Of a stretch of 64,000 nt of DNA, positions 43,401 to 54,905 are shown one piece after another. The notes beneath the pieces were generated by a model. It was not told the origin of the DNA and made no database searches. It saw only the letters and a program-made list of their open reading frames with translations. The position numbers and the translations under genes are program-made. Each line of letters begins with the position of its first letter. Within the stretch, counting starts at the first letter, position 1. Source of the DNA: Anaeramoeba flamelloides (lineage: Eukaryota; Metamonada; Anaeramoebidae); contig JANTQA010000023.1 of NCBI GenBank assembly GCA_027625915.1, positions 17,360,001-17,424,000 on the forward strand, in the 5' to 3' direction.

Positions 43401-44697
43401 AAATCATATCAAAACAAGATCAATCATTTGGGATTTAATCTATGTGATCGTGCAGCGCCATTCTTCTAAATTATTTCAAAACAAAGAGACACTGTGCTCC
43501 TTTTTACCAATTGCGGTACAATCGTGTATCGAGGGGCAAAAAATTGAAAAGGCCATCGCCCAAAAGGTGCTTGTTATGATTTACTCTGCAAACCCAACAA
43601 CCTTTTTCCAAAAATTTATGGAACTTGATTCGAAAAAAAGAGAAACCCTGCTCGAAGTGCTACAATACTGCCAAACAAATTCAGATCCTAATGGTAACAA
43701 CGACTACAATGATGAGGAAGACAATGAAAACAATGAAAATGTCAATATTCAGAATAATAATAATTCAAATCAAAGCATGAGCCCAAACCCATCGGAAGAA
43801 GACAATAACAATATTAACGACAATGGCGAAGATTCCGAAGATTCCGAAAGGGATAATAAAATCAAAAAATTAGATGATATCAAAAACAAACCCAAAGAAA
43901 TTAACCAAAAAAAAAAATTAAATAAAAGAAAGAAAGTGATCTCGAGGAAAAAAATCAAGAAAATTTCGAATAAAAATTTATTTAAAAAGAATATGCATTT
44001 AAAAAAAAGTAAAAAAACTCATACCCAAACCCTGAGCTCAATTATGGTCTCTTTATTATCCGATTTCAATAAGGGAGCCAAAATGAAAAAGCAAATGATC
44101 AAAACTTTCCTGCTAATGTCCAAACAAAATAATGATAACATTTGGTCCAAATGGTTTGAAGATATCATTTCTTTATTATTTATAGCATTGAGAGATCGCA
44201 ATAAAGGCATGACCAGAATGGTATGCAAGGTCTTTCTTGAAATAACGAAAAACCAAACAAAGCATATTATGAAAAACTCCCATTTCATTATCAAATCCCT
44301 CTTTAACCCCGATAACGAGTCATGTGGTATTAACATTTTATTAAAGGTTTTGAAATTAATAACACCGGTACTGTCAACAGAACAAGCCTTTAAACAGGTT
44401 TTCATTTCCCTCAAAGACTTTAAACCCAAAAGCCAGTTCAAAGCCAGTCTAACGTTTTCCACCTTATCTCTTTTATTGCCCCTATGCAAAAAAGATTTGT
44501 TAATTATTTACACTAACCAGATCAAAGAGCAAATAAACCCAACACTCTCGAGCAACAACAAGCAAATCAGAAAAATGAGAACTAAATTGTTACGTCAATT
44601 TTACAGGTGCTTTACTAAAGTAGAATTTAATGACTATTATCTTCAAACCTGTGAACAAATTGAACAACAAAAAATTTTACAAATCTTAAAAGTTTAA
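40417..44697 (+). CDS. CLASP-like TOG/HEAT microtubule-associated protein, 1426 aa
   Basis: Intronless, with ATG at 40417. Residues 1-220 form a HEAT/TOG-like helical array. Residues 310-540 fit the CLASP N-terminal TOG domain, including the run SKTRKKARKSFWNFAKNF before its last helices. Residues 545-850 are Lys/Asn/Gln-rich and basic, with tandem KNKNNNSIG-type decapeptides and NTKSNQ hexapeptides; such basic linkers in CLASPs bind the microtubule lattice. HEAT-like segments follow at 860-1090 and 1205-1420, separated by an Asn/Asp/Glu then Lys tract. CLASPs promote microtubule rescue at plus ends, the cortex and kinetochores. The protein sits in the usual CLASP size range (about 1300-1700). 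The N-terminal TOG and C-terminal regions are diverged, so orthology is likely but not proven. Confidence 0.8.
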   Translation: MNTNPQILYIKHFEGMTRSRTQEECSRHLVVLSTVIDQSTTQEQHSMIKKGLECILEGSLSVVEYSFNFFTCLVEAKLSTMKVHLKSLIIVLLDKFKSDNLQIRNMSSTLFNKILQNYPNELIYNYCKNTFANKNLRIARILIECFTENFLNSPHSFPFSKYLSTILSLVNTKNFLQLQNEIFNTVSQLYKYSPSAVDSRCRVVINDRNILISLQSEFKKIKVVAKEKQIRINHQKRMLKKFSKNKMNKKALKRTKIKQPQSQMKNSKDSTKGDKKSNLNRPMRIKKNSQLKKGWVTLARGMGKCDFKSENEMKKYLTRIIQQLNSKSNPKILKALENTHLILNGNAFQFEEFEILFRQLIGPLDDLCSSSPCKVMVTALFTIAHAIVMLDTELLFFLERMFPQVLRAVNSKTSKVAIAGDQCVRVILQYAQKDKLILSLYNSMKKNDSNLRHKYIDYLNVILSQWELDVIKNCEKNISSMIEMTLNDQSSKTRKKARKSFWNFAKNFGTDIAVNLYNRQVKRVKQLLNKELKQLNDQKLEKKMKISLSKSALQKKTRKENDNNQNSKQNKKNLLKKPVLKKNSKNNNSVGKNKNNNSIGKNKNNNNVGKNKNNNSIGKSMDKNIKNNKNNKNMIKNNQNIKSNQNTKSNQNTKSNQNTKSNLRNKNNNLKKNVLPRRINRRNNNNNGNGSGSDLFNQKKINYRHSRIIIQNSENDFLNLNQGQSNVSQLTNKPNKKPILGHRRTPSQQILKNSRNKNKKRFKIDTLSREAPDILTHNSANNKKNILNRKKLIGNKTPNQVNRKINHRRQRSKLHLNNLNMNPNKNNSKPNAKPRPKQRAKPKPKPSTNSIEDIQKKLFEKKISNLRSCLRSENLKFAESQLLNFNQELKEKQFDQNLFKTSITPLVQDILNLLSNKQLPPLYTQCCKFYEILINYPALGIIQPNLSQLLQQLIPNIFISEESISQQSLQLIELIKKKCLETFIFGDLINLLKDLNHIKTRSIIWDLIYVIVQRHSSKLFQNKETLCSFLPIAVQSCIEGQKIEKAIAQKVLVMIYSANPTTFFQKFMELDSKKRETLLEVLQYCQTNSDPNGNNDYNDEEDNENNENVNIQNNNNSNQSMSPNPSEEDNNNINDNGEDSEDSERDNKIKKLDDIKNKPKEINQKKKLNKRKKVISRKKIKKISNKNLFKKNMHLKKSKKTHTQTLSSIMVSLLSDFNKGAKMKKQMIKTFLLMSKQNNDNIWSKWFEDIISLLFIALRDRNKGMTRMVCKVFLEITKNQTKHIMKNSHFIIKSLFNPDNESCGINILLKVLKLITPVLSTEQAFKQVFISLKDFKPKSQFKASLTFSTLSLLLPLCKKDLLIIYTNQIKEQINPTLSSNNKQIRKMRTKLLRQFYRCFTKVEFNDYYLQTCEQIEQQKILQILKV

Positions 44698-44727
44698 TTT
44701 TTTTTAAAGTAAATTTCTGATTTTATT

Positions 44728-44753
44728 ATATATATATATATATATATATATAG
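44728..44753. repeat. (TA)n microsatellite
   Basis: A run of TA with a GATAGATA end, just downstream of the CLASP-like stop codon. Confidence 0.85.
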
Positions 44754-45711
44754 ATAGATACAGGTGAAAAATGAGAACTTAATTTACTTTATTTTTTTAT
44801 TTTTTATTTCTATTTTTAATGTTAAATAATTCAAATTCAAATTAATTTTTAATTTTTATAATTTTTAAAGAACAAATAAAATTTCATAAATTTTTTATAT
44901 ATTTTTTTATTTAAAAAAATTTTTTTGAAAAATTTAATCCAGCCAATAAATTTTTGTATTTTGGAATTTTTAATTCTGAGAATCTTTCTGAATAAAGTTT
45001 TTACCTTGAAAGATAATATTTCTGTAAACTATAAAACACATTTGTCATTATTTGTTCTGTTTGTGAAATGAAAAGGAAATTAAAGTAAATCTATGTGAAT
45101 TCTTTCATTTTTTGTTTTTTTGAACATTTTTTTTTTGATTAAATTTCAACTTTTGAGTTTTATTCAATTAGATTTTGAAAAAAGAAAAGTGTTTAATTAT
45201 ATCATAAATTAATTATAGAATTGACCAAAAAAAATAAAATGGGAACAGGTGAGTATTTTAAACAAATCTGTTCTTTTAGAAGACCAAACAAGAACGATCC
45301 CCTTTAACACTAAAAAACTTTTAGAAACAAAAAAAAAAAAAAAAAAATTAATCAAATTATATATTTATTCATTTATTTCTTCTTTATCTTCTTCAGTTGG
45401 ATGAAAGTGAAATAGATATATAATTAAAAATATGGAAAAAAATAATTGATCAATTCAGATCTAAAAATTTCGAGTTAAATTACTTTATTAAACTAAATTT
45501 TTTTGAAAATAAAGAGATAATCTGGAAATAAATTATATTTATAAGATCAAGGTTTTGAATTGGCTGACGATTTATTGATTTCTAATTCAGAAAGAAAAAT
45601 AATAATTTCTAAGATATTTTTTTATATATAACAATATAATTATTAACACACTATGGATGTTTCCAAGTTACAATAATTGAAAACGAAAAATAAATATATT
45701 TAGCCCCACCC

Positions 45712-45968
45712 TTATCAAAAAAGTTATTTTATCACATAACTATAACATTATAATAACAAATTTTCACTTTATATGAGTATTTCTTTGATATTTGGTTGAT
45801 TAAAATATTGTTAAAACATACATATAACATGTTACAAAAATTATAACACATTTTATAACATAAATGTTTGTTATAAAAGTTATTTTTATCAAATTATTTA
45901 ACAATTAAAAATTTTTATAAAATCTTTACAACAAGTTTAGATGTGTTATAGAAACTTTTTTAATTACA
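45712..45968. mobile_element. Diverged relative of the 1570-1816 AT hairpin
   Basis: Starts CCCTTATCAAAAAAGTTATT, is filled with ATAACA/TGTTAT words and ends AGAAACTTTTTTAATTA, mirroring the organisation of 1570-1816. The ends are degraded, so limits are approximate. Confidence 0.45.
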
Positions 45969-46689
45969 CTATAGAGTTCGATTTACTGTATAATCAACCA
46001 TTATAAATATTATTGAATAATATATTATTATATTTTATACCAATGATCACTATTAAAAATTATACATTTTCAACTTTTTCTTAATTACTTTTCTAAATCA
46101 AATTATAGAAATTAAAACAATAGTATTCTATTATTATTTAGTGAACGTTGAAAGTAATTTTTTTTTTTCATTTTTCAAATTTCAAGTTTTACAAAATTAT
46201 AATCATAAAAAAAATAAATAAATAAAATTATTCTGTTTTCTTTTACAAAAGTAAATGTATATTCGTTTATCCACAATGTTGAAATAATTTAATAACAATA
46301 AACACTGGGCTAATGAATTATTTACTAAAAAATATATATTATTTAACTAATAATATTCATTTTGAGACTTATTTAAAAACGATATTTTTCAACTTGGAAC
46401 ACTTAAATTGGCAATAAATCATACAAATATATACCAAAACCACATTTTCTTTCTAAAATCTTTGATTTTTTTAAATCTAATTTTACTATTTTTTTGTTAT
46501 TCTTATGTTTATTAGAAGACTAATATAAAAACAAAATCTTAAAAGACATTCAAAAAAAAATTATAACCCAGAAATAAATGAGATATTGATCATTTTTTCT
46601 GGATCTACCACTTCTATAGAAAAAATCGAAAATTTTGGATTAAAGAATTAATCCATATAAATAAAAATAATAAGAATAATATCTTTGAA

Positions 46690-46860
46690 ATTTATTCAAA
46701 ATTAAGATAAATTATTTTTTCTATCATTGACTAAAGATAAAACATATGATTCCTTATTGAAATTTCTAAACAATTCTTTTAAATTCTGAAAAATCTAATG
46801 ACTGTAATAGGAAATTAATTCCCTCCCTTCTAATTAACAGAAAAATTTTCACTATTATTT
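46690..46860 (+). mobile_element. LINE 3' tail relic with hairpin-element remnant
   Basis: TATGATTCCTTATTGAAATT-TCTAAACAA reads YDSLLKFLN, the LINE C-terminus. The 3' UTR GGAAATTAATTCCCTCCCTT follows after about 35 bp of foreign sequence (TTCTTTTAAATTCTGAAAAA). That foreign piece resembles the right border of the GGTTTT hairpin element at 21238-21262. Confidence 0.5.
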
Positions 46861-47494
46861 AATTGATTAGAACAACTTATAATAATATTTTACAAATCTA
46901 AATTATCAGGATATTCTCAACTATTAACCACAAATATTATTTATCTTCAATAAAAAAATAATTATTGTTAGATTTCTCAGTACAATAGATGCTAATTACT
47001 TTATACCAAAAAAAATTACTTTTAAATTTTTTCATGATTTTAATTTTTAATTTTGCATTTAAAGGTTATTTATTGTTACTTCAAATTGGCTCTTATTTCC
47101 ATTGATTAAAGATTCAAAAACTTTGTTTTTTTGATTTTTTGAACCTTTAACCGCCCCCCCTTTTTTTTTTTTTTTATTTTATGAAAATACAATTATTTAC
47201 CTTTGTATATTTATTCAAAAACAGAAAAACTAAGTGGTTTACTTTTTTTTAAAATAAAATGGACCAATCAACAATTTTTAATTATTATAATTGCCAAAAC
47301 TTGTACTTTATTTTCATTTTTATTTTTCACAAAAAAGGAATTAATCACAAAAAACAAACAATAAATATTAAATTTTTGTAAACAATTATCAAATCCATTA
47401 ATTCTAAACACTGTTCTATTTTTTATGAATTTTCAATGAAAAAATAACAAATTATTTTTGAAAATTTTGTGAAAATGAACATATTATACATATA

Positions 47495-48077
47495 AGCTAT
47501 TTCCAAGAAATTGTGGCAAATTGATATTAAAATATATTTATTAAAATCAATCTTCAAAAAAGCATTTAAATATCCAAAATTATCAACTCCTAATTATCGA
47601 TTCTTGATAATAATTCTTTTTATTTCTTAGTATTGTATTAGATAAATAAAAGAATATTAAATTTTCTGATTTCGATTATATCTTATATTTTTTCAGGGTG
47701 AAAATTGTTGTTTATTATTTTTCTTGTTGATCGAAAAAAATATTTTCCTAACTTCTTTAATCCCAATAAATTTTCCGAATAGAATTTAAAATATATTGCT
47801 ACATTTTATTGACAAAAAAATCATTTCTACCCCTTTTCATATTTCTAGTTTTTCCTTGAAATTGGTCTTGCATTGTTTTCTCCAAAAAAGTGCTATTTTT
47901 TTTTTCATTTTTTGGAAATATTTCAACATACATATTTTGAAATAAACACCATAGCCATTTATTCAATCGGTATTAATATTTAACTAAATTTGGAATTACC
48001 AATTAATGGATAGCTCCACTAAAAAAGATGATTTTTTATGAAATGTCAAAAAAATACCCCAATTTTTGAAAATACCT
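47495..48077 (+). mobile_element. MITE family AGGTATTTCC, copy C
   Basis: The left end AGCTATTTCCAAGAAATTGT pairs with the right end AATTTTTGAAAATACCT, with TA on both sides. Collinear with 62612-63199 over about 585 bp (TTTCTGATTTCGATTATATC, TTTTCTCCAAAAAAG, TTGAAATAAACACC). Non-coding. Confidence 0.8.
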
Positions 48078-48688
48078 TATATATATATATATTATTGCAT
48101 TAAAAACTCTATGAAACTAGCACAGACATTCCAGAAATTTTGATTACAATAATTCACAAATTAATTATTTTTGTGAAATCATGTGGAAAAATGTTTCTGT
48201 TTTGGTGACCAGTTTTCAAAAAGGTATCTCAAAATGCATTTCACCGATGATTCAAATAAAAATAGATAGTTATTTCCAAGGCATTTATATTGTCACTCAG
48301 AATAAAGAAAAAAAAAAATATTTTTCAAATTATTAACTAAAATTTCATTTGTTAAAATATATGTGGATTTTATAAAAGGTTCACAAAAATTTGAAAATGC
48401 AGTGTGCTAACAAAAAAAAAAAAAAAAAAAAAAAGAGTTTAAATTAACTCTTAAAACTCTATTATTTTATTTTATTTTTAAAATCAAATCCAAAGATCTG
48501 TAATTTTAATGTAGAAAAGTTTTGAAAAACTAAGAAACGTATGAAAAATTATTTCCAAATAGTTTTCAGTATTTTTAGAACTTTTTTCAGATTTTGGATG
48601 ACTCCACAGAGATTCATTTAATAGATTTATTATTTTATTTTGTTTTTAGTATTTATAAATAAAATTATTTAAATTAATATGATTAATT

Positions 48689-51600
48689 TTAGTTTTCATT
48701 TTTTTTCCATTGTAAAACACACATGTCAGTTGAAGAAGAGACTATTTTTTTGTCGGGCAATAATTTGACATTAGTAATTTGCGAACCATGCCCTTTCATA
48801 TAAACTGATTTCAAACCCTTCACTGGAGGAAACGGCATGATTTTAATATAAGGTCTATTACTAGAATATGTTGCTATGATATTTTCACCAATGTCTGAAG
48901 AAATCAAATTTGGAATTTTACGGGTAATATCAATATTATTTGAGTTCCATACAGTTTCGTTTTCATTTACTTCCTTTAAATCACGGACATTCCAACATTT
49001 AATTTGTGTTTGATTTGCTATACGGATACACTGCGAATCTGTTGACCAATCAATAGAAATAGGGGATTGTATTGAAAATTTAGAGATACGTCGAAATTGA
49101 GTTTCTTCTTGATAAATTCCAACTGTTCCATTTTCATACAAAACACCAAGAAAAGCTGAGTCGGGTGAAAATTGCAGATTATTAATCACCGAAGTAGTGT
49201 CCTTTTTATTTGTTCTGAGCCTTAGCCCATGAGATGACGCAATAATAAATTCCCCATCTTTGAGTCCAATTGCAACCATCTGACCGCTAGGTGAAAAATG
49301 CCCAATACGTGGCTGCCCATTCACCGCAAGTTTCCCAATAGATTGATTCTTCACTGTAGACCACAAATGTACACTTCGATCATCACTTAATGAAATAAAT
49401 TGTCCAGATTGTGGATGAGACGATAATCCATACACATCTTTACTATGCCTTTATTAATTTTATTTATTAGTAGTATTAGTTTTTTCAGAAATTAGATAGT
49501 TGAAAGAGAATTACTAATTATGTAAATTTATCCCTGTAAAAATATTTTTTGTTGAATTAAGAAATATAATCAATTATTTTTATCATGTTAATTTGAAAAA
49601 AGCAGAGAACACAAGCTTAATAAAGCGATGAAAAAATCCCCTAAAAAGTGAGAACAAATTACCTAAAAGATTGAATCAAACACTTTGAACAACACTTTTT
49701 ACAGCTTGGGGTCACCCGTTTTTTTTAAAAACAGCTGTATTTTTTTTTTTTTTTTTAATAAATTTAAAATATTTGAATATTTTAAAATGGAAAAATTCTT
49801 TTTTATCGAAAATTAAAAGATTTTAAATTTATTAAAAAAATCAAAATATATAAAAAAAATGTATTTAAGTTTCATTTATTAAAAAACTGTGATAAAAAAG
49901 TTTTTAAAAACATCTCTCAAATATATTATAAACGCCAATAGACCCTTTTAAGGCACCACGACAATTTTTTTTTGGTAACACTTTTTTAATATGACTTTAA
50001 TTTAAAAAACTTTTTACGAATTAAAGTATTTTTAGAAATTTGAATATTTTGATGAAAACCCCAATTCAAAATTTTTGAACAACAAAATTCATTTTTTTGA
50101 ATTTATCAGAAACTTATGGAATATCCGTATTTTATGCACTATGTGGGATGAAATACAATGCCACAAGATAAAAAAATCATTTAATTGATTATGTGTTGTA
50201 GGAAAAATCGGAAAACCAAAATATCTCATTTTTTTTATTATTAAAATTTTGATTAGAAAATTAAAATACTATTTATTGATCCAAAAACTTTGAAATTTTC
50301 GAACATTTCAAGGCAAATTTGAAATCGATTTTGTTTACCGCTTGCTGGAATTCCCCTCTATACAATTTAAAGTATATTTGTACCCTTGTCTCTAACTCTA
50401 TAATACCAATTCAGCAAGGAAATTTATTTTTTCAAATATTTTCATGCTAAATTTTGAATTTGGTTAGTAAAATAATTTTTTCCTGAATGGCAATTTTTCG
50501 AAAAAAAAACCCGAAAATTTTAACAAGATATATTAACTTATCATTATTTAAAGCCAACAATTCATACAGTAGAGATAAAAATAATAACCACTGAGCACAA
50601 AATACAAATAATCCTTTAGCCATTTCAAGGAAAAATCAAAAACACAAACAAACAATGATCAACAGATAAATTCCAAACCCATTTGCTCATCAAGACAAAA
50701 TAAACGAAAATTTTCAGGTTTATAAAAACAAACATTTTTTTTTTACCAGAAATACTCGGCTTGAGACATGATTTCTTGTTGTTTGTTTAACTATTTTACA
50801 AAAGAGGAATATATCAAAAAATTGATTTTTTTTAAAAATGAAATTTAATTTTACAAAAAACTATGGAAAGTTATTTTATTTATAAAATAAAAAGGGTTTT
50901 AAAACTCCAGACTTTAGAAAAACATTTCCTGGCATTTTTCAATGCTGGAAAATTTTATGAGCATTTTTGTTGATTTTTTCATTTTCATGAGATCGCAAAA
51001 GCATTATTTCCAAAAATAAAAAAAAAAATGCAATATTTTTGAGATTTACTTTTTTGAGAAAAAAATAAAGAAAAAATTGTGAAAAAAACTTAAAAATTTC
51101 CCAATTTAAAAGAAAAAAAAAAAAAGAAAACACTTGGGAATCATTAAAACCTTATCAAATAATCTACTTTCTGAGTAATTTTAATTCAAAAAATTTTGGC
51201 TTCTGATTTTTTTTTTTTTTTTTTTTTGAAAATTTAAGACAAATTCAAAGTAAATTTTTTTTATTTCAATGACTATTTATTACATGAGGTTCATCAATAA
51301 GGAAATTGAAAAAAAAAATTCCAAAATTCTTCTTTTAATAAAATACTTTTTCTTCAAAATAAATTTTTTAATAATAGTAAAAAAGCAAAAAAAAAAAAAA
51401 CTTACGAAAAAAGTTCCATTCTTGACTCATTTTTTGATAAATCTGTAATCCAAATTTGATTTTTTTGGGAACCCGTAACGACTAAATTTTGATGAATGTC
51501 TACTGCCCTGAGTGGACCTGAAACAATTGATTTGATTTGTTTTTTCAAAGAATAAGTATTCGAATCAAAAGTTAAAACCTTTCCATCTTTACCACCAGAA

Positions 51601-52763
51601 ATGATATCACCATTTTCCACTAAATTCAAAGCAAAGCAAGGACCCGTATGCGCCCGAATTTTCTTGACAATTGCTTTTGATTCACTGGACCAAACATATA
51701 TTTGACCAGATCTTGATCCCGTCAAAATTGTATCAGAATTCAGGATGGCAATTGATAGCAAATATTCCTCATCGGATTTTTGAAATACACCATTAGTGAA
51801 TGTTATTTCATTATTTTTTGTAATCGTACCAAATAAAATGTGCTTTAACCCAGCAATTATAAACTGGTTATTATTCTGTGGAATAAATTTGCAACCTAAG
51901 GATTTTTGGTTTGCGCCATTGATTGAAAATAATAATTTCTGTGACTGGATGTCCCATAGGCTTATTGTATGATTTTCATCGTTCCCAACAGAGATAAGTC
52001 TTTTGGAATCGGATGAGAACGCTAAGCAATTGATACCAACCTTATGCTTTGGTGTTAATTCACATACGAATTCACAATTTTCTGATTTCCAAATATATAT
52101 CTTTAAATCGAAGTCTTGTGCAGTGGCAACTAAATTACGTGAATGGTCAATAGTAAGCGTGCTGATTTCTAAATTATGATGTAAAAAAAATTTTTGCGTT
52201 CTTGTTTTTGGATTGTAAACAATTCCAATGCCGGCTGCGCAATAAATAATATTACCGGAATTATTGAAAAAAATATTATTACGGCCAACACCAGAATATC
52301 CATAAACAAATTCTAAACTATAACAAAGATCAGAAGCAATCGCGGGCTTGTTAGACGTTATTATTTTTCTCAAATTTGGCTTTGGGGACTGGTATACCTT
52401 AGGATCTAGATTTATTTTCTGTTTTGGTTTGAAATCATTTAGCCCCTTTTCTTCCATTTTCCTTTTTTCTTCCATTTGCCTTTTTTCTTTCATTTGCCTT
52501 TTTTCTTCCATTTGCCTTTTTTTTTCCTTTTGTCTTTTTTCTAGTTGCTCTAATTTTTCGAATTTTTTTAATAATATCTCTGTTTCATCTAATTCTTTTC
52601 CCTTTACTTCTTTTTTTTCTGTTTCCATATTTGAAACACTTGACACACCCTTTCCGAAATTATTACTATTTGATAACCCAATGGATTTATTTTTAGGCAT
52701 AGGTGAACTTTTTACCCTTTGTAAAGGTTTTTTTACCTTTGTTAAACCCAATTTACTTTCCAT
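48689..52763 (-). CDS. EMAP-like WD40 microtubule-associated protein, two exons, 703 aa
   Basis: Exon 1 is 52763-51406 and exon 2 is 49442-48689. A GT-AG intron of 1963 bp closes in phase (ELFS-KDVYGLSSHPQ). Residues 62-108 form a Lys/Glu/Gln coiled coil with EKRQM repeats. A HELP/TAPE-type start follows at about 148 (LEFVYGYSGVGRNNIFF, then YNPKTRTQKFFLHH). WD40 blades run to about residue 700, with typical SVGNDENHTISLWD, AHTGPCFALN, LSDDRSVHLW and SSSTDMCVLQW strands. This order defines the EMAP/EML family, tandem beta-propellers that bind tubulin and tune microtubule dynamics. The size fits the shorter EMLs. The second exon's upstream residues would be missed if it were read alone, because its apparent start is internal. 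Confidence 0.92.
49443..51405 (-). other. 1.96-kb intron of the EMAP-like gene
   Basis: Donor GTAAGT and acceptor ATAG on the minus strand. It is AT-rich and non-coding, and the 64-codon frame at 50939-51133 is not supported. Unlike the other long introns in the window I found no TIR element inside it. Confidence 0.75.
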
Positions 52764-53250
52764 ATCCTATTTTTTTTTTTTTTTATTGTTTGTTTTTTAT
52801 TTTATTTTTTTATTGCAGTGTTTGTATGTATACAAATACACACATCTAAATTACAAATATACACATTTGATTAATATTATAATGCACTACATCCAATTAA
52901 AAAGTAAAAACAAACCCGTTTTGTGCATTCTGTATCATTTGCAACGATTGAAATTGTTAATTCTATTTCAGAACCTTTCTTTATATATTATAACAATATA
53001 AAAATACAATATTTAAAATTAGGTTGAATTGTTAAATTTGATTTTTGTTTATTAATTTAGTTAAGTGATATTAAAAGGCAACATAACGAATTATATTGTA
53101 TATCAAACAGTAGTCCCAATTTATGTTTTAATCGAATTATATTAGCTGTATTAAATTAATGGATATAATTTTATTTCTTTATTTTATGAAAGAAGGGAGA
53201 CAATTAAGAAAAATTTATAAAAATAACCAAACAATGGAAGAAGAAAAATA

Positions 53251-53798
53251 AAACATTTTCCAATGGCAAGTGAACCGGTTGTGGTGAGTGCACACATGTA
53301 TTTAAATAGTTTGAATGGATATTAGAACAAAAAAAATTATTTTGGAAGTTTCAAAATTGAAATCATTTACAGTTTTTCACATTTTCTTTTTTTTTTCTTT
53401 TTTTTTTTTAGAAACTTAATTCAGTTGCAAGAATTTTTTTTTTATTGCAAGATCTATAGTCACAAAGTAAAAACCTGTTATTCTAAATGTTAGAGAAAGT
53501 GCCAAAATGATTTGTAGAAAAATGATATTGAATTCTTTTGGAATTTTATTTGAGCTTCAATTGAAGATTAAAATAAAGCATTGTTTTTTTTTTCCCAATA
53601 AGAAGAAATAAGTTTTTTTAATTTTTCGAGTATTAAGAAAATATATTTATTGATTAGATTTACTTCATTTTGAATATCAACTATTCTTTGATATGTGTTA
53701 TTCAACTTATTTCTTTTTTGTTCTTAAAAGGTCAATTATCAAAAAATAATTGATATTTGGAAAAAAATTTATGGGCATCTATAAATAGAAACAAAGTT
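53251..53798. mobile_element. MITE family CAGTCAAAGG, copy 2 (548 bp)
   Basis: The left end AAACATTTTCCAATGGCAAG is diverged and the right end GAAACAAAGTT is intact. TA flanks both sides (53249-53250 and 53799-53800). The body (GTTTGAATGGATATTA, TTCAAAATTGAAATCATTT, GTTATTCTAAATGTTAGA) matches copies at 19886-20588 and 57541-58071. Confidence 0.75.
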
Positions 53799-53849
53799 TA
53801 GATAGAATTTCATCAGAAAAAAATATAATATCATTTGTATGGCCAAACT

Positions 53850-54890
53850 AAAAATGTTATACACTGTCTTTAAGTTTTCTAAAATATAAAAGATTTAAGC
53901 GAAATTCAAGATTTTGTTTTACTCTTTTAAAGTTTGGAAAATTTCCATTAATTATTATTTTTTTTAATTTTTGTAATGATCTAAAAACAGATAGATTTTA
54001 AAAACTAGAACAAAATTAAAAAAAAAAAAAAATGTTGTTGGATTTTATTGAGTTTTCTGTTTTTTTTTTGTAAATCAATAGATTTTCGTTAGGTTTTTTT
54101 TTACTTTTTGTAATAAACCGAAAATTTTTTAAAATTTTCTGTTTATTTCAAAAAAGTAAAAAACCTAGAACACTTCCGAAATAAAATAGAAAAGCTCAAA
54201 AAAACCTAGAACACTTAACAGATAAAACATATAACCTCAAGAAAAGCTTCGTTGTTTGTTTTTTTTAATTCCAGAAATAAAAAGAAAAATTCAAAAAATT
54301 TTTTTCATCAAAGCTCTAATGGTTAGAAAACTTAAGGTAATAAAGAAAAAATGAAAATAAAAAAATTGAAAATAAAAAATTCCTAAAATAGTAAAAAAAT
54401 ATACAAATTCGGGTACATAGTGCCCCACTTTTCGGAGTCGTGGAATACCAATTTATTAATCACAGTTTGTGGAATCTTATTATTAATAATCTTTCTATCG
54501 GGTTTTTACTCCTCCTGTTTCAGGACATGGATAATTTTTAATTTGGTCATGTGAATGATATAATATTTTTTTTACTTTAATGTTTTAATTATTTTTCTTC
54601 TTCTCTTTTTTATTTAGTAAATTTTCTTTGATTACTCCTTTCTCACAATAAATAATAAATAAAAATTCAAAAATTTTCTTTTAATTTCAGAAATTAAAAA
54701 AAATCGTAGTTAGCTTTTCCAGAATTTAAAAGAATGAGTAAAATCGTTGATTTTTCTGAAATTTTCTTTTTAATTCTGGAAAACTGCAGTTAGGTTTTCT
54801 TGAGTTTTCTGTTTATTTGGAAAACCGATAGATTTAACAAATAAAACAGAAAACCTCAAGAAAACCTAGGTACTCTACGGAACTTGACGG
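53850..54890. mobile_element. GGTTTT hairpin array, interrupted by a 345-bp unique island
   Basis: Modules match those at 18848-21262: TTAGGTTTTTTTTTACTTTT stem, GAACACTT, CAAGAAAACCTAGGTACTC and a closing CTACGGAACTTGACGG. The A/T stem (AATTCCAGAAATAAAAAGAA ... TTCTTTTAATTTCAGAAATT) is opened by non-repeat sequence at about 54305-54650. Confidence 0.6.
54305..54650. other. Less AT-rich island in a hairpin loop
   Basis: The 54410-54530 part is markedly less AT-rich than its surroundings (GGGTACATAGTGCCCCACTT). It has a plus-strand frame of about 48 codons containing the hydrophobic run LLITVCGILLLIIFLSG. There is no start codon in context and no family match. It could be captured host DNA or a fragment of another element. 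Confidence 0.35.
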
Positions 54891-54905
54891 AACTATAAGA
54901 TACTC

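Larger units (their letters stand above)
44698..48688. other. Intergenic region between convergent CLASP-like and EMAP-like genes
   Basis: Both genes end here. It contains a TA microsatellite, a diverged hairpin element, a LINE tail relic and a 583-bp MITE. No coding region was recognised in either strand. A poly-A run at 48412-48434 is not associated with a visible element. Confidence 0.55.
52764..54905. other. Upstream region of the EMAP-like gene with repeats
   Basis: Contains the presumed EMAP promoter just above 52763, a 548-bp MITE (53251-53798) and a GGTTTT hairpin array (53850-54890). No gene was recognised. The 217-codon plus-strand frame at 52348-53001 is mostly antisense to EMAP exon 1. 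Confidence 0.5.

Noticed and set aside
44019-44489. 156-codon minus-strand frame
   Set aside because: Antisense to the C-terminal HEAT region of the CLASP-like gene; no domain of its own.
52348-53001. 217-codon plus-strand Phe/Ser-rich frame
   Set aside because: Antisense of the Lys/Glu coiled-coil part of EMAP exon 1, extended by AT-rich flank.
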